Source: Ahrensia sp. R2A130
GTDB taxonomy: Bacteria > Pseudomonadota > Alphaproteobacteria > Rhizobiales > Rhizobiaceae
DNA: 64,000 bases
Direction: 5' to 3'
NCBI RefSeq assembly: GCF_000179775.1
Contig: NZ_AEEB01000003.1
Location: forward strand, 372,001-436,000
The position numbers and the translations under genes are program-made. Below are positions 26,626 to 35,507 of the stretch, piece after piece. Each line of letters begins with the position of its first letter. The stretch's first letter is position 1. Under the pieces are notes generated by a model. That model made no database searches, had not been told where the DNA came from, and saw only the letters and a program-made list of their open reading frames with translations.

Positions 26626-28275
26626 ATGCCAAAGTCGGAAAAGTTCTCTCTGCACCTATTCAAGCCCGGCACAGCAGCAGTTGAGGTCCTCTCGGAGAAT
26701 TTCCGAGAGAAGCTGACTTCGGGTGAGGTGTCTAGGATGACCCGCTTGGCCGGCTCTGCTGTTGAAATGGAAGGCTTTTTCACAAATTCATTCCCTAAAG
26801 AGCCAATGTGGTTTTCTACGCTCCGGACAACGTTCGAAATCCCAGAGAAGAAGGGAAGTTCTCCGGCATCCATCGTGACTTTTGTTGCAAAAGAGCGGCG
26901 TTTCGCACTTACTTTTGGCTACGGCGCGAGTTTGCTCAACGATCAAACCAAGGTTCACGACTTCGGGATTCTGGTTGCTATGAACCTACTTTCAGCAAGC
27001 GGCCTAAAAACAATCCAGCGATCCAGCCTCATCGACGCAAAGAATTCCGCTATGCAGAGCGTATCAGCTAGCACCTACGAGTCGTTCGGTGGCCTGCGTT
27101 CCTTCGAGCTCCTCAAGCGTGTTGCTGGACCGGTAAGTAATGATCCTACTATGCTTCAAGCAGTTGGCTCTTCATCTTTATCCTTCGCGTCAAAGAAACC
27201 TCTGTCGGAGGTTCCTGATGTCGCTGAGCGCGCTTTAGATTTGTACGCAGCAATAGATTACCAAAGCACAGCCTTCGCGGATTACGATCACTTGAAACCA
27301 GTGGTCGATCCGATTCAGATACGTGAGCTAAAACAGCAAACTGCCGATCTACTTTGCACGGCGGACTCCGGTTTTGAACTTGGTTTTCCAGCCTTTTTGA
27401 GCGGAGAAGCTAGTTACACGAAACTCCAGGGGCGCGGCATGAAAGGCGAGAAGCCGGATATAAGTGTCGCCGTTTATAGAGAAGCATTGGGACCCGCTGC
27501 CGCCGTCATCCATCCAGAGCATTTGGATCAAGACTACGTGCTCGTGTTCTCTGATGACCATAGGATGCTTGGTCGCAAGTCAATTTATAGGTGCTTAGTC
27601 GGTGGCCTGCAGGATAAGCACGGAGTGCAGCATGTGATCAGCGAGGGTCAATGGTATGTTCCTTCGGACGCCATTCGGGTCGCAGCGCAGGATTATTTTG
27701 ATCGACATGTTCGTGAAGAAGATAAATCTCTTCCAAGCTGGAACGCGCGAACAGTTATCAAGACATCTAAAAAAGGTAAGAAAACACACGCTCTTAGCTA
27801 CGAAGCTGAAGAGGTCTATAACACCCGTGCCGCCGCATCATCGGGATACTTGTTACTGGACCAGAAGTGGTTTGGCGGCGCTGATCGGGCATTCTCGAAG
27901 TTAGAGGCCTGCGATCTCTTTGATCCCGAGGGATTGCGATTCATCCATGTAAAGCGAACTGGCAGATCACCCAGTTCTACGGCGTACCTTTTCGAACAAG
28001 GACGTCGATCCGCAGAGTTGCTCGCCGATGACCGTGTACGTGGTGATTTTGCAGACATTCTGGAAAAAGAAGGACATCCAAAAACAGCGGCGAAGATCCG
28101 CGCAATGGCCAGAGAGGACTTCATTGTGGAGTTTGTAATAGCCGATATGCCTAACGACGACGGCAGAATGACTGTTCCTTTCCTAGCTAAATTGGCGTTT
28201 GCAGAGTCGACAAAATTCATCGAGAGTTTGGGCTTCAAATCTCAGTTGCGATTTATACCACTACCACGGCCGTAA
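26626..28275 (+). CDS. TIGR04141/DUF6119 family sporadically distributed protein, function unknown
   Basis: 549 aa. Recognised by the N-terminal opening KFSLHLFKPGT, the segment ERRFALTFGYGASLLND followed by DFGILVAMNLLSASGLKTIQR, and the later STYESFGGL...ELLKRVAGP, which track the TIGR04141 family wording (FALTFGYGRHLL, FGLRVALN). The family is patchily distributed and I know of no established function. No signal peptide or membrane segments. Base composition is visibly more AT-rich and codons such as AGA, ATA, TTA and CTA are commoner than in nrdJ or the genes after it, a sign of acquisition. It lies 29 nt behind nrdJ with a purine-rich GGAGGGAGG site some way before the ATG, so it might be read through from nrdJ. 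Confidence 0.75.
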   Translation: MPKSEKFSLHLFKPGTAAVEVLSENFREKLTSGEVSRMTRLAGSAVEMEGFFTNSFPKEPMWFSTLRTTFEIPEKKGSSPASIVTFVAKERRFALTFGYGASLLNDQTKVHDFGILVAMNLLSASGLKTIQRSSLIDAKNSAMQSVSASTYESFGGLRSFELLKRVAGPVSNDPTMLQAVGSSSLSFASKKPLSEVPDVAERALDLYAAIDYQSTAFADYDHLKPVVDPIQIRELKQQTADLLCTADSGFELGFPAFLSGEASYTKLQGRGMKGEKPDISVAVYREALGPAAAVIHPEHLDQDYVLVFSDDHRMLGRKSIYRCLVGGLQDKHGVQHVISEGQWYVPSDAIRVAAQDYFDRHVREEDKSLPSWNARTVIKTSKKGKKTHALSYEAEEVYNTRAAASSGYLLLDQKWFGGADRAFSKLEACDLFDPEGLRFIHVKRTGRSPSSTAYLFEQGRRSAELLADDRVRGDFADILEKEGHPKTAAKIRAMAREDFIVEFVIADMPNDDGRMTVPFLAKLAFAESTKFIESLGFKSQLRFIPLPRP

Positions 28276-28799
28276 ATCTGTCTGGTTGGCAACGACATGA
28301 CTGATCGGAAATCTGAAGTAGCGCGTCCACTTTTCTCTCCCCGCCCTCTCCCAAGCCCCCATAATCACCCCACCTCTCACAAGGAACCGGCGGTGCGCAC
28401 CGTTCGCTTGTCGTGCGGGGTCGGTTCTTCCGGAGCGGCTGGAGTTTACGGCCAATCGTTTCGGAGCCCCGCGCTCTCTTCCCGGGCCTCGTATCGTGCG
28501 TGGCTGCCTGTTGGGGTGCAGGTGCGGTCCGCAAGGGCCGTAAATGTAGTGGTGTGTCAGGGTAAAGGCGCTTTTCGCGGCGCCCGCAGCAGAACCGGGT
28601 GGGGCGTGACGGGTGACCGTTCGCCGAAAATACCGGCATAGGTCGTCTCTTACGCCCCACCGGTTCCCGACTGCCAGCACATCCCGGCACCGCAACGGTG
28701 GCCGGGCGCTTTGGCATGTCCGGCGTTTGCATGGTCGGCACAGCTTGTCAGCCACCCGCCCTTGCGCCACGCTGGCTCCTTCGCACTGGAGGAAATGTC
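28276..28799. other. GC-rich structured non-coding block, possible RNA gene
   Basis: About 520 nt without supported coding. It holds many complementary arms: GAACCG/CGGTTC (about 28384-28389/28422-28427), an inner CGGTGCGCACCG hairpin, and a long pair AACCGGGTGGGGCGT (28593-28607) with ACGCCCCACCGGTT (28652-28665) that differs by one bulged C. Several frames stay open across it, but only because stop codons are rare in such GC-rich sequence. It could encode a structured RNA on either strand. It is not tmRNA (no GGTTCGA T-arm, no tag), RNase P RNA or SRP RNA by the motifs I checked. Confidence 0.4.
28593..28665. repeat. Long imperfect inverted repeat
   Basis: Fifteen-base left arm 28593-28607 and fourteen-base right arm 28652-28665, complementary apart from one extra C, with a 44-nt intervening segment that itself contains ACCGGC-type pairing options (GGTGACCG, TACCGGCATAGGTC). 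Confidence 0.7.
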
Positions 28800-29108
28800 A
28801 TGGCCCAACTCGTCGCCGTCTATCGCACACCCAAGGACGCCATAGCGTTCGATGCCTATTACGCATCCACCCATCTGCCGCTGGCCAAGACCATCCCCGG
28901 CTTGTTGAAATACGAGTTGAACGACGGGCCAGTCGCTGGACCAGACGAGGGCAACGGCGTGCATCTGGTGGCGATTTTGCACTTTGCCAACATGGCCACG
29001 ATCCACGCTGCGCTCGCCTCGCCCGAAGGTCAGGCAGCCGCTGCCGATCTGGGGAATTTCGCCACCGGTGGCGCGGAACTGCTGATGTTCGACACCAAAG
29101 AGGTCTAG
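28800..29108 (+). CDS. EthD domain protein (dimeric alpha-beta barrel)
   Basis: 102 aa, full length for the EthD family of ferredoxin-fold dimers. Typical features are LVAVYRTPKDAIAFDAYYASTHLPLAKTIPGL, where the HLPLA segment marks the family, and a C-terminal GGAELLMFDT strand. EthD was named for a protein needed for ethyl tert-butyl ether degradation; most members are of unknown function. Start at ATG 28800 with TGGAGGAA about 6 nt upstream. The stop shares CTAG (29105-29108) with the stop of the convergent DMT transporter gene. Confidence 0.88.
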   Translation: MAQLVAVYRTPKDAIAFDAYYASTHLPLAKTIPGLLKYELNDGPVAGPDEGNGVHLVAILHFANMATIHAALASPEGQAAAADLGNFATGGAELLMFDTKEV

Positions 29109-30010
29109 CCGGCCAGCACGATCATCATCACGGCAGCGGAAATGAGCGCAATTCCCGCAAGCTCCGGCCAAGTTACCTTCTCGCGGAACCAGAACCAGCC
29201 GACCGCCAGCGTAAATATCAACTCCACCTGTCCCACGGCACGGATGTAAGCTGCGTTTTGCAGCGCAAACGCCGTGAACCACCCCACGCTACACGCCATG
29301 CCAACAATACCGATGGGTAGCGCCGGTCGCCAAGCCGCAATCACCGCGCGCAACTGGCCACGGTCCTTCCACAGGAACCAAAGGCCCATGGCAATGGTCT
29401 GGAAAACCAGTGCAACGGCCAGCGTAAACGCTGCGCGCACAAGGAACGAACTGTCCGGAATAGACAGTGTCGCACCACGATACGAGACGCCGGACAAGCC
29501 AAGGCACGTAGCGCAAAGAAGACCAATTGCTGTGGCAGGACTGGTGAGGCCCTCGCGAATGGAAGCGGCGTTGAGGCTCGTTTCTTTTAAAGACAACAGC
29601 AGCAAACCAAGTGCTGCGCAGAACACTGCGAACCACGCCAGCGGCGAAAGAAAATCGCCAAGCAGCAACGCGCCAGCGATTGCGACTATGACGATTTCCA
29701 GCTTGGAAAATACAGTTCCTACCGCAAACGACCGGAAGGAAAACATCCACATCAACAGAACTGTGAATGCAATTTGCACGAGGCCGCCAGCAGCAACCCA
29801 TGCAAAGAAAATAGGATGAACGTCGGGGATCGGCTCACCGGTCCACCACATCAGTGCCGCGCAGTAAGCCACGGCGAACGGCCAAGCATAGAAGAACCGG
29901 GCGTAAGCGGCACCGGTGTTCGACAAACGACCCTTGATTGCCTTCTGCATTGCGGAACGAAGGTTCTGCAAGAATGCAGCAGCGAGCGTAGCCCATATCC
30001 AAGTTTCCAT
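29105..30010 (-). CDS. DMT superfamily (EamA) transporter
   Basis: 301 aa, ten hydrophobic segments in two EamA repeats, e.g. AVGTVFSKLEIVIVAIAGALLLGDFLSPLAW in the first half and ELIFTLAVGWFWFREKVTWPELAGIALI in the second, the latter showing the typical inner-membrane end of each repeat. Export of amino acids or metabolites is usual in the family; substrate unknown. ATG 30010 has GGGGAG about 5 nt upstream; an alternative start is 30031. Confidence 0.86.
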   Translation of the reverse strand: METWIWATLAAAFLQNLRSAMQKAIKGRLSNTGAAYARFFYAWPFAVAYCAALMWWTGEPIPDVHPIFFAWVAAGGLVQIAFTVLLMWMFSFRSFAVGTVFSKLEIVIVAIAGALLLGDFLSPLAWFAVFCAALGLLLLSLKETSLNAASIREGLTSPATAIGLLCATCLGLSGVSYRGATLSIPDSSFLVRAAFTLAVALVFQTIAMGLWFLWKDRGQLRAVIAAWRPALPIGIVGMACSVGWFTAFALQNAAYIRAVGQVELIFTLAVGWFWFREKVTWPELAGIALISAAVMMIVLAG

Positions 30011-30376
30011 GCTGCTCCCCATCCTCGCCATTCGGCGCTGTGATAAAATGTGTGTATCATGGTTGGTGAGCTAGTATCGAAATTGGCCGCTGGAACTTTG
30101 GTATGTCTGCAACAGCCTTTGAAATTGGAACTTTTAAAATTCAGTCCTTTTCCAAGAATGCGAAAGCCGCTGCGTAGTATGCTGTGACCTTATCAACCTC
30201 CACCGTGTGAACTCACACCCGGATGGTTTGAAGACCGGCAAGTGCTAATTAGCTCCCGCGAAATCGAATTTGCCGATAAGAACAATTTTACCATGCTCCG
30301 TAACGCGACCTTTAATTCGGCCCCCTAAATCTTATTACAGGAAAGCTTCAACATCGGGCGGATGAAGGAGTTGGTC
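30011..30376. other. Intergenic region between divergent genes
   Basis: About 365 nt, more AT-rich than its surroundings. It contains a perfect inverted repeat GTGTGA-AC-TCACAC at 30205-30218 and presumably the promoters of the DMT gene (minus) and the 78-aa gene (plus). I see no gene or named element in it. Confidence 0.4.
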
Positions 30377-30613
30377 ATGGACCTCATTGCTGCACTGATC
30401 GTCACAGGTACGATCTTCACCGCCACCACACCGGAAGTGCTTGTGCCTGAACGGCACGCTCAGCTCGACGAGCAATCATTAGACCAAATGAGCACCGGAA
30501 CGCTTCACCATCCAGATCAGAAGACGTGGGCTCAGCATCGCTCCGGTTACGAGCTGTGCACTGAATGCGTAGAAATTCAGCCATTCCCTGAAGGTGAATT
30601 GCCAGACGAGTGA
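30377..30613 (+). CDS. Small protein with N-terminal hydrophobic segment, unknown
   Basis: 78 aa starting MDLIAALIVTGTIFTATTPE, with GAAGGAG 8-9 nt before the ATG (an upstream in-frame start at 30362 would bury this site). The hydrophobic start is either a signal peptide or a membrane anchor. The remainder is acidic, with one CTEC pair (YELCTECVEIQPF) that could hold a metal or disulfide. No family recognised. Confidence 0.55.
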   Translation: MDLIAALIVTGTIFTATTPEVLVPERHAQLDEQSLDQMSTGTLHHPDQKTWAQHRSGYELCTECVEIQPFPEGELPDE

Positions 30614-30706
30614 TTGACGGGTCCAATTCTCTTCCTTCAAACGCCATGAAAATCCAGACAAACGCTCCAGAGGAACCGGGCGGCGCATGCGGCGCTTTCC
30701 GCTGAA

Positions 30707-30742
30707 CGAAAAAGGGCGCGACAGTGGCCTGTTGCGCCCTTC
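30707..30742 (-). terminator. Intrinsic terminator of the BMP transporter operon
   Basis: On the minus strand AAGGGCGCAACA pairs with TGTCGCGCCCTT across a short loop and is followed by a T-run (A-run at 30707-30713 on plus). It lies 20 nt after the substrate-binding protein stop. Confidence 0.82.
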
Positions 30743-30762
30743 ATCAACTCGTAGGTTCAAGC

Positions 30763-31842
30763 TTACTGTGGCAGTTTGTCGTCTACGCCTTTGACGTAGA
30801 AATTCATGCCCAGCAAAGCGCCGATGTCGGCTTTCTCGCCGTCTTTCAGCCATTCGCTACCGTCTTGCTTCATGATCGGGCCGGTGAAGGGTTCGAATTC
30901 GTTGGCCTTGATCTTGGCTTCCGTTTCCATAGCCATAGCTTTCACGTCGTCCGGCATGTTGGTGTAAGGCGCCATGGCAACGGAACCGTGGTCCATACCG
31001 TGCCAAACGTCCTGCTGCTTCCACGTGCCGTCCATCACAGCTTTCACGCGCTCAATGTACTGCGGGGCCCAGTCGTCGATGATTGCGGTTAGCTGTGTTT
31101 CAGGGCCGAACTTGATCATGTCGGAAGCCTGACCGAAAGCTTTGATGCCGCGCTCTGCAGCAACCTGCATGGCCGCTGTGGAGTCCGTGTGCTGCGTGAT
31201 GATGTCGACGCCTTGGTCGATCAATGCCTTGGCAGCATCAGCTTCTTTGGCCGGATCGAACCACGTAGACACCCAGACCACCTTCAGTGAGAAATCGGGG
31301 TTCACAGACTGTGCGCCCAGGATGAACGCGTTGATGCCGCGCACAACTTCTGGGATCGGAAACGACGCGATGTACCCGGCAACGCCGGTTGTCGACATTT
31401 TGGCTGCGATCTGACCCTGCACGTAGCGGCCCTGATAGAATTTCGACGAGTAGGTCGAAACGTTGGCATGCTCACGCTTGTAGCCGGTGGCGTGTTCGAA
31501 TTTCACGTCCGGAAACTTTGCGGCAGCTTTGTTGGTCGGGTCCATGTAGTTGAACGAGGTCGTGAAGATGATGTTGCAACCGGAACGGGCAAACTGTTCG
31601 ATCGGGCGCTGCGCTTCAGCGGATTCTGGAACGTTTTCCAAAAATGCAGTTTCGACCTTATCGCCGAATTCCGCTTCGACGGCCTTGCGGCCTTCATCGT
31701 GCTGATAGGTCCAGCCGAAATCGCCCGTTGGGCCGATATAGATGAAGCAGGCTTTTGTTTTGGCGTGGCCGTCGGCAAGCGCTGCGGTGCCTGTGCCCAA
31801 AAGGGCGGTGGCTGCGGCGAGCGCGATAATGGTCTTTTTCAT
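30763..31842 (-). CDS. BMP family substrate-binding protein of a nucleoside-type ABC importer
   Basis: 359 aa with a signal peptide ending around ALADGHA; no lipobox cysteine, so a soluble periplasmic protein. The BMP (basic membrane protein/PnrA-like) fold is shown by ACFIYIGPTGDFGWTYQHDEGR at the N-terminus, SGCNIIFTTSFNYMDP and HTDSTAAMQVAAERGIKAFGQ. PnrA-type proteins bind purine nucleosides; related ones bind other ligands. It is the last gene of a four-gene operon (ATPase, two permeases, binding protein) and lies 48 nt behind the second permease. Confidence 0.93.
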   Translation of the reverse strand: MKKTIIALAAATALLGTGTAALADGHAKTKACFIYIGPTGDFGWTYQHDEGRKAVEAEFGDKVETAFLENVPESAEAQRPIEQFARSGCNIIFTTSFNYMDPTNKAAAKFPDVKFEHATGYKREHANVSTYSSKFYQGRYVQGQIAAKMSTTGVAGYIASFPIPEVVRGINAFILGAQSVNPDFSLKVVWVSTWFDPAKEADAAKALIDQGVDIITQHTDSTAAMQVAAERGIKAFGQASDMIKFGPETQLTAIIDDWAPQYIERVKAVMDGTWKQQDVWHGMDHGSVAMAPYTNMPDDVKAMAMETEAKIKANEFEPFTGPIMKQDGSEWLKDGEKADIGALLGMNFYVKGVDDKLPQ

Positions 31843-31890
31843 GTTTGATCCTTGGAGAGTTGAGAAAACAGATGAGAAGAAGGCAAGTGT

Positions 31891-32811
31891 TTAGCGATCG
31901 GGCACGAAAGGCTGGCCCAGTGCGGCGGGTGTATTGATCATTGTGAGACGGCGATTGCGGGCGATCAAGACCAGCACCACGATTGTTGTGATATAGGGCA
32001 GCGATGTCAGGAACTGCGCCGGTATGCCAAAGCCCTGCGCTTGCATGTGGAACTGCGCGATATTGACTGCGCCGAAAAGGTACGCACCGATGATGAGACG
32101 TCCGGGGCGCCATGAGGCGAACACAACAAGCGCGAGTGCAATCCACCCCCTGCCCGCCGTCATGCCTTCAACCCACTGCGGTACGTAAACGAGAGACAAA
32201 TGAGCACCGGCCAAACCTGCGCATGCGCCGCCAAAAACGATAGCCAATGCGCGTGTTTTTAATACCCCTATGCCAAGTGCGTGGGCCGAACTGTGGCTGT
32301 CGCCAACAGCTCGCAGTTGGAGACCTTTTCTGCTGCGAAAAAGGAAGAACCAGACGGCGATTACCAGAGCGATTGATGCATAGAAAATCGGATCCTGACC
32401 GAAGACCAACTGGCCGATGATAGGCAGATCAGAAAGGAACGGTATATCGATACGCTCCATCTTGATGCCCGGCTGGCCTACAAAGCCTTCGCCAATCATG
32501 CCTGAGAGGCCCAGACCAAGGATCGTAAGTGCAAGGCCGGTTGCAACCTGATTGGCGACCAGAATGAGCGTGAGAAAGGCGAAGAGCAGTGAGAACGCGG
32601 CTCCGGCCACAATACCGAATAATGCTCCGACAAACGGGTCGCCAGTTAGTTGAGCCCCGGCAAACGCGCAGACGGCTCCCATGATCATCATGCCTTCGAC
32701 GCCGAGGTTCAGAACGCCGGAGCGCTCAACGACGAGTTCGCCGGTTGCGGCCAGCAGCAGCGGCGTGGAAGCCGCGCAGACCGACAAAATTATGGAAACC
32801 CAAACGTCCAT
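31891..32811 (-). CDS. ABC transporter permease (BMP system, second permease)
   Basis: 306 aa, about eight hydrophobic segments; family phrases AATGELVVERSGVLNLGVEGMMIMGAV and GLSGMIGEGFVGQPGI and LSLVYVPQWVEGMTAGRGWIALALVVFASWRPG place it with the YufQ/NupC-type permeases of the BMP importers. Forms the membrane channel with the adjacent permease. Its ATG overlaps the stop of the upstream permease at 32811. Confidence 0.92.
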   Translation of the reverse strand: MDVWVSIILSVCAASTPLLLAATGELVVERSGVLNLGVEGMMIMGAVCAFAGAQLTGDPFVGALFGIVAGAAFSLLFAFLTLILVANQVATGLALTILGLGLSGMIGEGFVGQPGIKMERIDIPFLSDLPIIGQLVFGQDPIFYASIALVIAVWFFLFRSRKGLQLRAVGDSHSSAHALGIGVLKTRALAIVFGGACAGLAGAHLSLVYVPQWVEGMTAGRGWIALALVVFASWRPGRLIIGAYLFGAVNIAQFHMQAQGFGIPAQFLTSLPYITTIVVLVLIARNRRLTMINTPAALGQPFVPDR

Positions 32812-33887
32812 TATGCGGACCTTGCTGCTGTCGAAACGATGCGGACCTGATATTGGATGAGCGTATCGCTTGCGAGAACGAAGAACAGCAACAGGCCTTG
32901 GAAGACCCGTGTTGCACGGTCTGAAATGCCCATAGCGATCTGCGCGTTTTCACCGCCGATATAGGTGAGCGCCAGCACGAAGGCTGCAGCAAGGCACCCA
33001 AGCGGGTTTAAGCGGCCCAAAAATGCTACTATTATCGCGGAAAATCCGTAGCCCAGAGATAGTTTGTCATCGAGTTTGCCAACGGTGCCAGACACTTCGG
33101 CAATACCGGCTAAACCTGCCAGAGCGCCGGAAACACAGAAGGCAAAAATTGTCATACGTCGTGCGCTGAAACCGGCAAACCGCCCCGCGCGGGCGCTTGA
33201 GCCAAGAACGGCGATCTCAAAGCCCTTCATGGTTCGTGAAAGCACAAACCAGACGATAATTGCCAACACGACTGCAAGCACCAGCCCATAATGGGCGTCT
33301 GCATATTGCCAAAGCTTCGGCATCTGCGCGCCCGACGGAAAACTTGGCGTGCCGGGAAAGCCCATACCTTTGGGATCACGCCACGGCACGCGAACAAGCC
33401 AATCGACCAGCTGTTGAGCGACGTAAACCAGCATAAGGCTGGTGAGGATTTCATTCGCTCCGAAGCGGGTTTTAAGCAGTGCTGGAATAGCGCCGTATAG
33501 CGCCCCGCCCAGCATACCCATGAGGACCATTGCCGGCAGTAAGACCCATGTATCGACGCCCGGCAGAAACACGGGAAGTGCCGCACCAAACGCACCACCG
33601 ATAAGATATTGGCCTTCAGCACCAATGTTCCAGTTGCCGGAACGAAAGCAAACAGCGAGGCCTATACCGATCAGCGCCAGCGGTGTTGCCTTCACCAAAA
33701 TCTGTTCAAGTGACCAGGTGTCGAGCAGCGGCTGCACGAAATACGTGTAAAGACCAGTTGCCGGGTCTTTGCCCAACAGCAGGAACATGATCACTCCCGC
33801 GATCATCGTCAGCAGAAGTGCGATAAAGGGTGACGCGATAGAGAACAGCGGCGAAGCATCCGCCCGCTTGATGAGTTCGATCCTCAT
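32811..33887 (-). CDS. ABC transporter permease (BMP system, first permease)
   Basis: 358 aa. Branched-chain/nucleoside permease family (BPD_transp_2); segments CFRSGNWNIGAEGQYLIGGA, LLKTRFGANEILTSLMLVYVAQQLVDWL and SLGYGFSAIIVAFLGRLNPLG are typical of YufP-like permeases. Overlaps the ATPase gene by four bases (ATGA at 33884-33887) and the next permease by one base, indicating tightly coupled translation. Confidence 0.92.
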   Translation of the reverse strand: MRIELIKRADASPLFSIASPFIALLLTMIAGVIMFLLLGKDPATGLYTYFVQPLLDTWSLEQILVKATPLALIGIGLAVCFRSGNWNIGAEGQYLIGGAFGAALPVFLPGVDTWVLLPAMVLMGMLGGALYGAIPALLKTRFGANEILTSLMLVYVAQQLVDWLVRVPWRDPKGMGFPGTPSFPSGAQMPKLWQYADAHYGLVLAVVLAIIVWFVLSRTMKGFEIAVLGSSARAGRFAGFSARRMTIFAFCVSGALAGLAGIAEVSGTVGKLDDKLSLGYGFSAIIVAFLGRLNPLGCLAAAFVLALTYIGGENAQIAMGISDRATRVFQGLLLFFVLASDTLIQYQVRIVSTAARSA

Positions 33888-35440
33888 GCCGCCACCTCTG
33901 CCCGATCAGAAGTCTGCCCTGTCATTAGCAAACCAACGGCCTCACGGCTCATTTTAGCCGCGTCAGTCGGTTCACTTAGCGTGCCTTTAGCGATCACCGC
34001 GATGCGCGTGGCAATTGAGAAAATCTCGTCGAGATCCTGCGAGATCATGATCACTGCAGAACCAGAAGCTGCCAGATCAACAAGCGATTGGCGAATATGG
34101 CCCGCAGCGCCAGCGTCCACCCCCCATGTCGGCTGGTTTACCACAAGCAGCGCGGGTTGGCGGTCCAACTCACGGCCCATGATGAACTTCTGCAAGTTGC
34201 CACCTGACAGCGACCCCGCATTGGGGTCAGGTGCGCCTTTGCGAACGTCCATGGCGGCATTCACGCGGTCTGTTGCAGAGCGAATTGCGCTGCGGACGAT
34301 GACGCCCAACCCGCCACCGCTTTGAAAGCTATCTTGATCGGATTTATGGCGAGCCAACAACATGTTGTCGGTCAGTCGCATGCCCGTCACAGCACCGTGG
34401 CCGTGGCGTTCTTCTGGTACAAATGCCGCGCCTTTTTTGCGACGTTCACTGATGTTCAGCGCCGACAAGTCATTGCCGCGCAACTCTATGGTTCCGCCGG
34501 TGGGCAATTGCTCAACCTCGCCGGAAAGAGCAGAAAAGAACTCGCCCTGCCCTTCGCCTGCTATGCCTGCGATGCCCAGAACTTCACCGGAATGAACGTC
34601 GAAATTGATGTTTTTCAGCGCAACGGCAAAGGGGTTGTCAGGTGCTAAAGATAGGCCACGAACTGAGAGAATGACTGGCGCAGCTTCCAGCGAAACGGGC
34701 GCAGGACGAATATCCTGCAATTCAGCGCCAACCATGCGGGCAGCCAAAGTCGCCGCTGTTTCCTCACGTGGATCGCAAATATCTACAACCTTGCCGTGGC
34801 GCATGATTGTCGCCCGCGAACACAACCGCTGAACCTCTTCCAGCCGGTGGCTAATGTAGAGGATCGCCCGCCCTTCGTCGCGCAGCCGGAACAGCGTCTC
34901 AAAAAGCGTATCCGCTTCCTGAGGTGTCAGCACCGATGTTGGCTCGTCCAGAATAACGAGTGAAGGGTCCTGCATAAGGCAACGAATGATCTCGATACGT
35001 TGGCGCTCTCCAACAGACAAATCGCCCACAAGTGCGTCAGGATCGAGTGGCAAACCGTATTGCTTCGAAAGCTCCCGTGCGCGTTCGGCAACTTGGCTGG
35101 TTTTTACATCCGGCTCCATGGACAGCGCGATATTCTCGGCCACAGTAAGTGCTTCGAACAGAGAAAAATGCTGGAATACCATGCCGATACCCATGCTTCT
35201 TGCTACAGAAGGCGAAGGCACGGTTACAGGCTCGCCACGCCACTCAATGATCCCCCCGGTCGGCTGCAACGAGCCGAAGAGCATTTTTACAAGTGTCGAC
35301 TTGCCCGCGCCGTTCTCGCCCAGAAGAGCATGAATTTCGCCGGGACGAATATCGAAATCGACCTGATCATTAGCGCGCAAAGTACCGAAGACCTTGGTCA
35401 GGCCCTTGGTTTCCAGAAGCTTTGCATCGTCGGCGCTCAT
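33884..35440 (-). CDS. ABC transporter ATP-binding protein with two ATPase domains (BMP system)
   Basis: 518 aa. The first nucleotide-binding domain is complete: Walker A GENGAGKST (41-49), signature LSVGERQRIEI, Walker B LVILDEPTSVL. The second, from about 260, has a degenerate Walker A (GIAGEGQGEF, no lysine) and a changed Walker B (LLVVNQPTWGVDAG, Asn and Gln for Asp and Glu) but a good signature LSGGNLQKF; such asymmetry is normal in RbsA/YufO-type proteins. Energises uptake through the two downstream permeases. First gene of the operon. Confidence 0.94.
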   Translation of the reverse strand: MSADDAKLLETKGLTKVFGTLRANDQVDFDIRPGEIHALLGENGAGKSTLVKMLFGSLQPTGGIIEWRGEPVTVPSPSVARSMGIGMVFQHFSLFEALTVAENIALSMEPDVKTSQVAERARELSKQYGLPLDPDALVGDLSVGERQRIEIIRCLMQDPSLVILDEPTSVLTPQEADTLFETLFRLRDEGRAILYISHRLEEVQRLCSRATIMRHGKVVDICDPREETAATLAARMVGAELQDIRPAPVSLEAAPVILSVRGLSLAPDNPFAVALKNINFDVHSGEVLGIAGIAGEGQGEFFSALSGEVEQLPTGGTIELRGNDLSALNISERRKKGAAFVPEERHGHGAVTGMRLTDNMLLARHKSDQDSFQSGGGLGVIVRSAIRSATDRVNAAMDVRKGAPDPNAGSLSGGNLQKFIMGRELDRQPALLVVNQPTWGVDAGAAGHIRQSLVDLAASGSAVIMISQDLDEIFSIATRIAVIAKGTLSEPTDAAKMSREAVGLLMTGQTSDRAEVAA

Positions 35441-35507
35441 TGGAAAACCTTAGTGTTCACAGCGGTTTCGCACCATCACTTTATCGCGCAATCCACACGT
35501 GGGCTGA

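Noticed and set aside
28253..28770. Two long minus-strand frames (162 and 169 codons) over the structured block
   Set aside because: Two different frames are open across the same GC-rich sequence, have Arg/Pro/Ala-rich low-complexity products and lack ribosome-binding sites; better explained by scarcity of stop codons.
28276..28799. tmRNA, RNase P RNA or SRP RNA in the structured block
   Set aside because: No GGTTCGA T-arm, tag sequence or CCA end for tmRNA; no GAGGAAAGTCC-type core for RNase P; no GGAAG...GCAG core of SRP RNA. A short GTAAACTCCA match to RNase P on minus is isolated.
30205..30218. CRP-type operator
   Set aside because: The half-sites TGTGA and TCACA are separated by two bases instead of six.
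33884..34700. Degenerate second ATPase domain of the BMP importer as a sign of inactivation
   Set aside because: The changed Walker A and B of the second domain are usual in this class of sugar/nucleoside importers, so it is not a defect.
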